From the NCBI GenBank assembly GCA_033064195.1, contig JARBJD010000067.1, positions 1-64,000 on the forward strand: DNA of 64,000 nucleotides, given 5' to 3'. Below are positions 33,001 to 41,215 of the stretch, piece after piece; the stretch's first letter is position 1; each line of letters begins with the position of its first letter. Below the pieces are notes generated by a model. That model was not told where the DNA came from. It ran no database searches and saw only the letters and a program-made list of their open reading frames with translations. The DNA is from Blattamonas nauphoetae (taxonomy: Eukaryota; Preaxostyla; Oxymonadida). Made by a program: the position numbers and the translations under genes.

Positions 33001-34049
33001 CTGCTGGTGAAGTTATACACCGTGCCATCACCAACAAACTGAGTGGAAGTGCCATTGGGGTAAGTGATGGATGATTTGGCGTTTGTGTCGGTGTTGGGGG
33101 AGGAGAAGGAGGAATTCGAGCAGAAAACTGACCCGCCATTGTTCACATCCCGAATCGTCGATCCCGATAAATGCGAACTTGTCAACGACACAACACATCC
33201 CAACATCTTTTGGGACAAATGCGACAGTTGTGGCTGGCGGGAAGAGCCAATCGAACTCATGTTCATAAACGAGCAACCAATCAGCGACGACGAAATCATT
33301 CCCACTTCCTCGTTTTGCTTTTGAGCTGTTTGTGTCAGTGAGAGGCCAATCCCGTCTGTTCCGAGAATTCCCTGCGAGTTGAACGAGCATCCAACAACCG
33401 AGATTGAACGCGATCCCTGGCAATCTGGAAATGCTGCTGTTTCAACAAGACCACGCAACTGGCCATTTTCACTCGAGATCGAACATTTCTTCACCGTAAC
33501 AGACGACGGAACAGATGATTCCTCGAATGTCGAAGCCGAAATCAGAATCGAACTTGTCCCCGACGAGACTGCAATATTGCTATCAGATATTGTCAGAGAG
33601 CTGCTTGAAACAATGGCCAGCCTAGTCAGGTGCGCTTTGTTTATCTGTTGACTCCCTTCTTCAGAATTGGTGACGAGCGAAAAGTGGAGTGATTCCAAAG
33701 ACAGTGTTGAGTTCGCCAATGAGAATATGCAATTCTCATCAGTGTGTATGAGGAACTCTTCTTCATTTGCCCTTCTAACTGACCCAGATTGCGGGATAAT
33801 GTGTGTTCCTGGTGATGATTTTTTGTTCGACTGTTCTCCCGACAATTCAAGACGCCTGTCTTTGATTTCGATGTTATCTCCAATGTATGTTCCTCCTGGA
33901 ATCGAGGTAGCCTGAATTTGATTCGATTGATGATCTGCGATGTTTGGTATGGTGTCTAGAAGTGATTGCAGATTTGAATGAGTGGTTGTTTGAGACGTGA
34001 TGGTTAAGATGGGTTGAAACATCCAGAAAAGGAGTGAAAGTGGGATCAT
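30009..34049 (-). CDS. Surface beta-helix protein with transmembrane span and pseudokinase domain (paralog)
   Basis: The protein has 1346 residues from the Met at 34049. The frame is open 43 codons further upstream, but this Met begins the same signal peptide as in the paralog at 27635. Order: signal peptide (1-20), beta-helix (about 60-780), two Ig-like domains (about 790-985), an acidic Pro/Glu/Asp stalk (about 988-1012) absent from the paralog, a membrane helix (about 1020-1048), Arg-Arg-Arg-Lys, and a kinase C-lobe-like domain (about 1140-1335). The catalytic-loop Asp and the Asp-Phe-Gly motif are again missing while Ala-Pro-Glu and the Val-Phe-Ser-Leu-Gly helix are kept. The beta-helix has diverged far more than the N-terminus and the cytosolic part, which suggests the outer surface is what varies. 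Confidence 0.85.
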   Translation of the reverse strand: MIPLSLLFWMFQPILTITSQTTTHSNLQSLLDTIPNIADHQSNQIQATSIPGGTYIGDNIEIKDRRLELSGEQSNKKSSPGTHIIPQSGSVRRANEEEFLIHTDENCIFSLANSTLSLESLHFSLVTNSEEGSQQINKAHLTRLAIVSSSSLTISDSNIAVSSGTSSILISASTFEESSVPSSVTVKKCSISSENGQLRGLVETAAFPDCQGSRSISVVGCSFNSQGILGTDGIGLSLTQTAQKQNEEVGMISSSLIGCSFMNMSSIGSSRQPQLSHLSQKMLGCVVSLTSSHLSGSTIRDVNNGGSVFCSNSSFSSPNTDTNAKSSITYPNGTSTQFVGDGTVYNFTSSSGNESTFAIFSHCRFTGDKYPTHARPLSFKAYPGTISITSCSFTDLTVMAGYPNGVFGGAVCVDHQTNLKFKPVCVEKSNFTNIKASVTGSGMSIFAQQSVTIDECRFEECGPANTGTTEAGGLYLQVLNDAAVSTVTNLVLVSCFSYYKIGAMYLNINGLCLLSDWLFDGCSSSGSSSPTASAQVSFQTIAPTAFTRIHFTDCQSSGFVAGLYLTAGCDIVMTDFRFLRCTTANEHMSGDAGGLYGYIFSTKTLTVKDCSFVECSSGNLGGAFTVSGSGSCVISDCLVKDCFSGESGAIRFDTESYYQPSSISLTRVAFVNNSVGQNEDSSFSMNSVAETTVFVDACLNYIDGNPKPTISIVECFTTCAPNSIGMLMTVNSYTPEESTVRVDDDEFKKMGPLLTEAVELSFDPLTGRMELEMKGKMPIASQKYEVTIKKEGDKTDVKGVIEFVNGKGTLTSPSPSLTLDYSTSYTITSIVGIVPPSSSSLSNALTFPQAAWAFNLASTPSFVSFTTPEQPPTLIGAKAQLVSKDQPLASVILMLSEEVTGSYVIVVEEEGNDIAITVEFDEPSKMGVSPNFVVVGEDRLLTHNTTYTIKSITPSPDSESPFVWMNETITFHIPESSYVPPQEPEEPDPEDPEEPKPEPEDPTDPKKDDDKKALSPEMKTLLSWLIPLVACLLIALVLAVVIIVLLRRRKNKAETSLKEMEERTDEQVEGKVEVEGFAPENTNGQMLPQALSHSNFGPDNSLFPTEVGRPQSSKDDGLEDLVEVMKCSGDFAVSTTLMDTTLYSAIHTEKRDLRNREIGVQIVNGLKQVVARRGRSDVLTQLSSHWILLDSAGNVHLKLDMNSSEAEQAALFAQMQQDPNAVGAEGEKCEMDGLRWRAPEVATGSGQVDGHKASVFSLGLILWELETGVVPYGEVDAIVAQKQSGTGIPPNMSDLHDEEFVTMLTRCLSVNPKERPTLTEVGEFLSSHKNNSAAAESRNDVKTQLG

Positions 34050-34122
34050 TATTCGGATCAGAGATCGATCGAGACTAGATTCTCGAGAGGAGAGATGATG
34101 GAAAGGTGATGGTTCCCTTTCT

Positions 34123-34699
34123 GGCATGGGTTCATTGTGTCTGGTGGTTTTGAAATGTGTCTGGCTCAACGGGTTCAATGTGTCTGGCGGTGGATTTCTG
34201 AAGAAATATGGAAGGTGTCACAATATCGTGTTCATCTGTGGTCATGATGAGATCCCCAGAGAAGGTGTAGAAGTGACAAAACCGAAAAAAAGGCATGAAA
34301 AGTTTCCATTCATCCGATCAAGGTTGATCAAAATAAAAAGCACTTTTTTCACTCTATGGATGTATTTTTTGTAAAATTATGTGTTTTTGACGAAATATTG
34401 TGCAAAACTGACTATTTTCAAAAAATAGAGAACCTTCATGTCCTGTGAAGTGATAGGTATCCAGGATTTCTGATAAGAGCCTCACTTTTTTGAATAGCTT
34501 ATCCTCCATTGACTGTTTCACCTCTCGCTATTTTAGGGAAAAGAGATGACAAGAAGGAAATAGATCGATTTTGTATGTTCCAATCCTCAGATGATCGAAT
34601 ATTGGGGACATATCACCACCACACACACTGGACCACCGCCAGACTTATTGGACCACCGCCAGACACAATGGACTTCGCCAGACACACTGGACCCATGCC
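34123..34699. mobile_element. 577-bp MITE with sub-repeated inverted ends
   Basis: The ends are GGCATGGGTTCATTGTGTCT and the inverse of GGCATGGGTCCAGTGTGTCT, flanked by the 8-base duplication CCCTTTCT at 34115-34122 and 34700-34707. Each arm of about 70 bases repeats TGTGTCTGGCGG-like words three or four times, 19-24 bases apart. No coding capacity is seen. It lies 66 bases upstream of the pseudokinase start codon, in what should be its promoter; the paralog lacks it. Confidence 0.8.
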
Positions 34700-34869
34700 C
34701 CCTTTCTTAGCAGTGGAAACGATTCAAATGTTAAATCATGGATGATTCTCAGATATTTTGCGAGGAGAATCATTCTTCCTCTCTGGACTTCGCATCTCAA
34801 ATCATTTCATCTCCTTCCTCAACACATTCTTGTTTGTGAGGTTTTGTTCATCTTGTGATCGCTTCAATA

Positions 34870-35409
34870 ATGGGTCTAGATCTTTTTTTCACTCTCGTAA
34901 TTGTCTTCGTTCTCATGAACGAGAACGGACTCTGCCTCGAGATGGATGAAAATTCGCATTGTTCAGTTGAGGATTGTTCCATCTTCCTTTCAAACCGGAA
35001 TAATTCGATTTCTGTCCAAAACTCGTTTCTTCTTTTTGGGCGCACCATCTTCATTTATCCGCCAGAAAGCAGTGTTTCACTCTCTCTTTACACAGGGTCT
35101 TCTTTTGGGAGTTCAATTCTATTCCATTCTGTTTTGATTCGCAATTTTACAACTGACACTCAGTTCGCTTTTCTGAGTTGTCTGTCCTCGTCTGACGTCT
35201 CTGCGCTGAATTGTGTCTTTCGGAATGTGTCCAGCAGATCCGCGACATCGTTTTCACAACAAATGTCGAAGATAATTGGAACCCTGAAAGTGTCGAATTC
35301 CAACGCTGAAACAAGCCACAATCTGCATTCGCAGAACTTGTTCGCCACTCTATCCATGTCATCATCCTCGAATATCAACTCATCAGTCATCTCCTTTTGT
35401 CGAAGATAA
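34870..35409 (+). CDS. Small secreted protein or truncated beta-helix protein
   Basis: The 179-residue frame starts at an ATG followed by a strong signal peptide (Leu-Phe-Phe-Thr-Leu-Val-Ile-Val-Phe-Val). The mature part is Ser/Cys-rich with Cys-Val-Phe-Arg-Asn-Val-Ser turns and a Leu-Ser-Met-Ser-Ser-Ser tail, like the first rungs of the neighbouring surface proteins. It stops at TAA where those run on for hundreds of residues, so it is probably a truncated family member. It could still be secreted. Confidence 0.5.
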   Translation: MGLDLFFTLVIVFVLMNENGLCLEMDENSHCSVEDCSIFLSNRNNSISVQNSFLLFGRTIFIYPPESSVSLSLYTGSSFGSSILFHSVLIRNFTTDTQFAFLSCLSSSDVSALNCVFRNVSSRSATSFSQQMSKIIGTLKVSNSNAETSHNLHSQNLFATLSMSSSSNINSSVISFCRR

Positions 35410-35526
35410 ACTGGAGAACTTCATCAGAAGTGGCAAGATTCAACAAAGAAGCAAGATCTTCGCAATAGTTGTTCTCAGCTCATCATAAAGTTGCCATATG
35501 GGCCAGAATCTGGATGATGTTAAAAC

Positions 35527-36072
35527 TTGGGTCTGATCAGAATGGATTCCGAATGTCGCGGGACCCTGAAAATAAGTCAAGCTCGCGCCAGACAAATCAT
35601 TTATAGAGCGAAAGAACTCGATCCTCTGAATCCGGAGGTCCTACTCAAGTTTACGATTGAATATACATCGGAAGGAAAAAAGTGGAAGATGCCCTTCGTC
35701 GCAAACATCTTGGTTTATTTCTGTCATTTCTACCTGCTTTTTTCTCAAGGAGAATCCTTTGATAACCTAATGAAACATCTTCGTCTCGCATTCTTCTCAA
35801 TGAGCAAACACTCAAAAGTTCTTCTCCTCACTGCTCTTCTACATGTCTTCACATTCCAAGACTTCAAGAAATATAAATTTGGTATAGATCAAAACACTCT
35901 ACGCCAGCCATATCGTCTGAAGCCATTGAATTGTTATCCACCTGAAAGATCACCAATCCAAAACCAATCCAGTCATTCAATTCCCGTGGAAACACATTTT
36001 CTGATTCGGCATGCATTTAGTATGTCGGGTCAGACAGTGTGGTTGAGGTTTTTTCCTTTTTGTACTTTATAA
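35527..36072 (+). pseudogene. Fragment of a helical-repeat protein (cyclase-associated type?)
   Basis: The first part, with Ala-Arg-Gln-Ile-Ile-Tyr-Arg-Ala-Lys-Glu-Leu-Asp-Pro-Leu-Asn-Pro-Glu, resembles the TPR-like repeats in front of large protist transmembrane cyclases and related to the fragment captured at 15148-16743. A second helical stretch follows a probable short intron near 35690-35755. Similarity fades after about 35900 and no continuation was found. It is probably a relic. Confidence 0.4.
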
Positions 36073-36840
36073 TGAAAGAAGAAAAGTCAAACATATACAT
36101 CAATTGATTGTATTGCTCACAGCGGCTGCACGGTCTCTTCAAAAGTCGAACGAGGAAAAGGGTTGACCGAAAAAAGTGGTTGTGAAACTCATCATTTTCA
36201 TTGTCACGATATGAGAGAGCTGGTCATTTCTCAAAACTTTCAATCATACGAATACCTCAAATAGTCTGTCTTCACCAAGATTTTTAAACTTTGAGAGCCA
36301 CAGATGTCGTTTTCAAGGAGTGGTGAACGGTGATCCTCCAAATCTGAATGGAGGAGAATGACAAAGAATTCTAAGAAAATAAACAACTACGTTTTGATTC
36401 TTCCGGACTTGGGTTGTTGGAGGAGGTATCACCACAGTTCACACACGAACCAATGACTTGCACCCAATTCTTGTATTGTGATGGGTTGCTCAATTGGACT
36501 ATCATGCTCAGGTGGCTCATGTCGAAGTCTGGTCGATACTCATCTGATTACGTTTTTGATTCAGATTTCTGAAAAACACTCCAGATAATGGCATAGATGA
36601 CGTGAAATTGAAGGAATGTGAAGCCGAAGCCATTCCATCGACGATCGTGGTCGAAAACGACATTAATGTCCAAAAATCCGAAAAGAGCGACAGTATGATG
36701 AGCGTGATCAATTTCGCGGTCGTTGACTCGTTATCTCCCTCTCATCTCTCCGTGAGCCGCGATTGTTGTGTCGACTTCATTTTGCGTTGTGAGTTATCAT
36801 TTTCGCTGAAATATTAATTATTCTCCCTTCCATAGATTCC
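36073..36840. other. No recognisable gene
   Basis: Only short frames without family features are present. The last 250 bases may be the decayed start of the Merlin-like transposase gene that becomes recognisable after 36841. Confidence 0.35.
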
Positions 36841-37306
36841 TTGTAAGAAGATATCATCGTCGAAAGAACCAAGACATGCGATGAAGCTGTCGCTTTTGCA
36901 CAAGAACTCAACTTGCTCCCATCTTCAAAGATGTGTGAGATATGCCACTACGTGTTTCACTGTTCATGTATCGGCATCAAGAAAAGAATTGCGTGGCGTG
37001 ATCCAAACATTTTCTACAATTCAAGACTATCTACCGAACAAATAGTTTAACGCGCTCATGCCTTCTGGGTCGAACAGTCTATTGAACGAACTATGGTTGA
37101 CAGTGGAATCACCTCAAATACGACGAGTCGTTGAGATGGACGAAACATGCTTTGCGCGGTCAAAAGGGAACAGAGGAGCTAATCGACAATCATATTCCGT
37201 GAGTGATCATCAAGATGACGTGATGACCACTCCCTTTACGTTTTGTCACTCATATTTTGTGGCTCTTTTCTGGAAAAAACAGTCAATGATAAGTTAATGT
37301 TGTGTA

Positions 37307-38813
37307 GTGAGTAAAACCAGATAATTAGAGCCATCGGTTACTGCTTGAACTTTGGAGTCCATCGTGCCGGAAACTGTGGGCGATTCACAAAACCAAATGT
37401 GGGATTGTGATCATCTTCCATTTTCTCCTTCTTGGTGTCTTCTTCATCTGGAATGCATGAAGCTTCCATGTCATCGAACCTTCCATCATTCAATAGAACG
37501 GTTTGTTTGCCTTTTTTATCCTTAATCATGAACCCAGCTTCCTTGAATGCAAGTCTGTTCTTTCTCTCATCGGTGCAACTGGCAAGAGTGAGTGCTGCTT
37601 CTGAAAAACGGTGTGTTTGAGTTGTCGCATCATGACTATTGCCATCTTTCTTCTCCATTTGCTTTAGAGCTGTGAAAGTGAGTTGATCGCAAGGCTGCGT
37701 CAAATGGGAGGACGCAGGCGGGAAGGTGAAAAGAATATTATTGTTTGCTGCAAGGTCTGCTTTGATTTCGTTTGTTTTATGGATTTCGAGATTGTCGGCA
37801 AGCAGGACAGCAGTATTTTCGAGCAGGCCTTGTTGAACTCGAACCGATCTGACGTCTGGAATAAACTGTTCGCAAATCCAGGATTTATCCTGGTCTCCTT
37901 GGATCAAGCCACTGTTGCGAACGTTTGTGATCGCCTCAATAGTACCTTTTTTTACCTCATGCTGAACTTTAGGATCAAGTTTCTCCGCTTTGATACTGAT
38001 CAAAGGTTTGACAGGTTTTCCAAGGAAAGGGATGCAAGCGAGCATGCCGGTGACCTTTTTGCTTGAGCTCTCTTTAAATCTTGGGTTTGCTGCATCCTTT
38101 TTGACGATCACTTTTTTCGTACCGATCGAAGGTGTCTTTCGAAGGAGACTTTCGTCGCAATTGAACAGTAGGCGTGGATGGACTCCAACCACTGATGTCT
38201 GCAGGCGTGCTTTATATTTTCTAATCATCTTCTTTTGCAGCCTCGATCTACTACTTTCCATGGGCTTCGCGATGGTTCGTTTTAAAGTAGTTTTATGTCT
38301 GTTTAGGAATCTATGGACCCATCCTTGAGTGACAACTATGCGATATTTCGACTTCACGAGTTTGATAATGCCGACTCTTCCAACAGGTTTATGGCAATTG
38401 GCAAGTGCGACAACTTCGTTTGCAAGTTCCTTTTCCTGTTCATCTGTGAGTTTTCTGTCATTTATCATTTGCCCACAGTTTCTTCTGTTTCGCTGCGCCC
38501 TGAGGTACCATAGGAATTGGCGATTGGATCGGAATATCCAAGCCACGTCGGAACAGAACGCTCTCCCAAGGTAGTATTGCGGCCAGTGGTCGAATGCAAA
38601 GAGAAGGCATTCTGACCGTGTGGACAGGTGTTTGCGAGAAAGAAGGGTGAACGCTCGCCCACCCAGGACTTTTCCGAGTTTCTCTTTACACCTCGCCAGT
38701 ATATCCTTTCGTGCTGTTTCCCAATATCCTTTGTTTCCTAAGTTTTCCATAAAAGAGCAAGAAAAAGTGAAGAAATGAAGTGCCGGAAAAGTCAAGACTG
38801 TGATAATTTTGAC
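37307..38813. mobile_element. Pogo-like DNA transposon (1507 bp)
   Basis: The element is bounded by TA at 37305-37306 and 38814-38815. Its ends are GTGAGTAAAA and the inverse of GTCAAAATTA, a short and imperfect inverted repeat. Removing it rejoins the host sequence to a GT...TACAG intron within the Merlin-like gene. It holds a single long transposase frame on the minus strand with no internal stop, so it may be a recent arrival. Confidence 0.7.
37338..38795 (-). CDS. Pogo/Tigger-type DDE transposase
   Basis: The protein has 485 residues, or 470 from the internal Met at 38750, which is a more natural start. Residues about 110-175 form a CENP-B / Tc5-type DNA-binding helix-turn-helix. The catalytic core shows Asp-Glu-Ser at about 214, Ala-Asp-Asn-Leu-Glu-Ile-His at about 335 and Gln-Pro-Cys-Asp-Gln at about 370. 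This is the D-D-D pattern of pogo-like DDE_1 enzymes, which cut and paste into TA sites. The C-terminal 115 residues are charged. It looks intact in sequence. The N-terminal 100 residues are not recognised. Confidence 0.8.
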   Translation of the reverse strand: MTFPALHFFTFSCSFMENLGNKGYWETARKDILARCKEKLGKVLGGRAFTLLSRKHLSTRSECLLFAFDHWPQYYLGRAFCSDVAWIFRSNRQFLWYLRAQRNRRNCGQMINDRKLTDEQEKELANEVVALANCHKPVGRVGIIKLVKSKYRIVVTQGWVHRFLNRHKTTLKRTIAKPMESSRSRLQKKMIRKYKARLQTSVVGVHPRLLFNCDESLLRKTPSIGTKKVIVKKDAANPRFKESSSKKVTGMLACIPFLGKPVKPLISIKAEKLDPKVQHEVKKGTIEAITNVRNSGLIQGDQDKSWICEQFIPDVRSVRVQQGLLENTAVLLADNLEIHKTNEIKADLAANNNILFTFPPASSHLTQPCDQLTFTALKQMEKKDGNSHDATTQTHRFSEAALTLASCTDERKNRLAFKEAGFMIKDKKGKQTVLLNDGRFDDMEASCIPDEEDTKKEKMEDDHNPTFGFVNRPQFPARWTPKFKQ

Positions 38814-39235
38814 TACAGGCCGATCACCTACGGATTGGATCGTCGGAGGCTATATGAAAGGTGAGACGAAAGCTGATATTCGTGTATTTATTGAAAGTTT
38901 AGCCTCCAGAGATCACGAAATTTTGAAAACAATTATCCAAAAATATGTCTCTCAAGGCACCACGATCAGAACGGACGGATGGAAAGGCTACTGTGGGTAG
39001 AACAATACGGATACGATCATCGCGTCGTTATTCATAAGAAGAATGAATGGGTTAATCAACAAGGCGACACAACAAATCACATTGATTCTCAAAAAAACCT
39101 ACATCAGTTTTCCTGCCAACAACATCCAGCGAATCGAATCTCGAAATCGTCATTTCGCCTATTTTGCAAGCATCTCTCAAAACCTAGAAGGAGGACTGAT
39201 ATTTGCAATCGATGCGGAAGACTGGATCAACTGAA

Positions 39236-40131
39236 GCGGCAGGAATCATCACTACACAGTCAATGAAGAGAACTCTCCCAAGGAGAGAAAGGAGAGAAAC
39301 AAATCCTCGAAGACCACAAGGAACAAGCGAGAAGAACAAGAGACTCATATCACACACAAGTCGATACTTCCACTTCCTTTCCAAAACACGAAATCATGAC
39401 ACTCAACATGTCATCAATCGCTTTAGGGATCTCCTTCTCATATCTGACTTTTGTTCTATCAACCTCGATGCACGATAGTAGTCGCCTTTTTTTTGCGAGG
39501 GGCACGGAAAGTGCGTATGCGACGGAGCCTTCGGTGTACTCGCAAGCTGTCTCCGATCATCCAAAACTGACAACGAAATTCCGACTGTTCAACAACTTAT
39601 CGACTTTTTTCGTTCACAAAGCAAACTGAAACATATTCCGCCTTCACACAGTTTCTATTTGGTAGAAATTGGGTCAAAAGAACTCTCTCACATACACTCT
39701 CCCACGGATCAAATATTTTCAACCTTTTAATCTCCAAAATGGCTGCGTATACGCTTCACGATTTGCTTGTCTTCCTCTCAACCTGTGGATATTAGTCCGG
39801 TTTGTGAAGCCTAAATCTACGCCTCCAAGAGCGATCAGATCATATGCAGAACAGATTCCTGTCTCAGAATGTCCGACGAAATACGAAAAACTCTGCAGTG
39901 AGGAGCGATGTAACGCACTCCTCCAAGCGAAAAAGACAGACGCATCCAGTGAGTCGATCTCTCCGGAAGAGACCAACACAATTTGTGACAAAATCCCAAA
40001 ATTTCTGAGGCCACAAAGACGGATGGAGAATAATTCAGAATCAGATGAAGTACTTCTGAATCGACAATATGGTTCACGGATTCCAAGCACTCGATTGGTA
40101 AAGAAGCTGGGCAACCTTTCTGTCACGAATC
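39236..40131. other. Region with one unrecognised 161-residue frame
   Basis: A plus-strand frame at 39669-40154 has a Cys-rich middle and charged C-terminus but no recognisable domain, and its last codons run into the foldback element at 40132. It may be the tail of a neighbouring mobile element. Nothing else stands out. Confidence 0.3.
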
Positions 40132-40869
40132 TAACATGCGCACGTAATCCGTAATTTTTTTGGTACCACTTTTTATGTGGGTCATCATCACGACTCCGTG
40201 AATCGTTCGAGGTAGAAATAGAACCTCCAAAATAGGATCCCTGGCTGGAGTCTGCAATTTAGGAGTCCATTTTGGCCCCTATTTTAGCTCCAAAATAGAA
40301 GGTCATCCAAAATTCTCATTATTTTCAGAGAAAGAAAAAGATCCAACAAAACATCCATATTGGTGAACACTTCATGTCGGAACTATGTCTGGTTGTGGAG
40401 ATATGATCAACATAAATTGTAGGGTCCCTAAGCCAAATATACTGGGAAATCAGTTTGTGACCATGAATCTTCCAAAAGTCCACGCATGATTTTTCATTTT
40501 TCAAAAAAATGTTGTTTTGAGAGAAAACCATTCCAAATCACCAGAAATGAAACAAGAAAGAATAATCAAGAACAGGCCTGGAGAAACGTGGTCGTGAAGT
40601 TCGGCCTTCCTAAGCTTAAATGTAGAGGACCTCTATTTTTTGATGGTCAAAAAAGGGGCCAAAATGGACTCCTAAATTGCAGACTCCAGCCAGGGATCCT
40701 ATTTTGGAGGTTCTATTTCTGCCTCGAACGATTCACGGAGTCGTGATGATGACCCACAAAAAAATTGGGACCAACAAAATGATGGGTTCGGAGTAATATA
40801 CAGTTTGGGTATAAATTGTATAAAAATTGTAGGGTTATGAGGTGTATTTCGGGTTACGTGCGCATGTTA
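40132..40869. mobile_element. 738-bp foldback element with near-perfect arms
   Basis: The outermost ends are TAACATGCGCACGTAA and its reverse complement. Inside, arms of 104 bases at 40176-40279 and 40655-40758 are inverted repeats with a single mismatch that I can find. Between the outer tip and the arm the two sides differ, so similarity is patchy. The 375-base centre has no coding capacity. I found no convincing target-site duplication. RNA from it would fold into a long hairpin. Confidence 0.85.
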
Positions 40870-41215
40870 CCTAATCATTCACTTGTTTTGACCCGTTTCC
40901 GTCATCATTCTGATTCTCTATATTTGTTCGAAATGTTGCAAGAATATGAAAACAATTTGAGAGAAGTCATCTCAAGCAGTTTAGACATCGAATAGACTCT
41001 CACCCAGGGCGAGCCCAACCACTGTCTAGACCATAATTGGTTTTGTTTCGATCACCCCTTTTTCTTCATTTCTCCACATGCACACGATTCTCTGAACGCA
41101 ACCCATTTCTACATCGATTTCACTCCCTCCACTCGTTTTTATCAACGGGAAGAACAAACCACAGCAAGATCGACACTTCTGGAGTTCCGACAAACTTCAC
41201 ACACTTCAAAATTTT

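Larger units (their letters stand above)
36841..39235 (+). mobile_element. Merlin / ISXO2-like transposase remnant, split by a pogo-like element
   Basis: Pieces of an ISXO2-type transposase lie in order on the plus strand. First comes a Cys-x-x-Cys zinc-ribbon-like region with Trp-Arg-Asp and Ser-Arg-Leu near 36940-37050. The first catalytic region Met-Asp-Glu-Thr with Asn-Arg-Gly lies near 37138-37190. After the nested insertion come Gly-Gly-Tyr near 38850, Arg-Thr-Asp-Gly-Trp-Lys-Gly-Tyr near 38970 and Gly-Asp-Thr-Thr-Asn-His-Ile-Asp near 39065. Frames change and stops intervene (for example TAA near 37049), so the copy is dead. A GTGAGT donor near 37200 and TACAG at 38814 suggest the pogo-like element sits in an intron. 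Confidence 0.65.
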
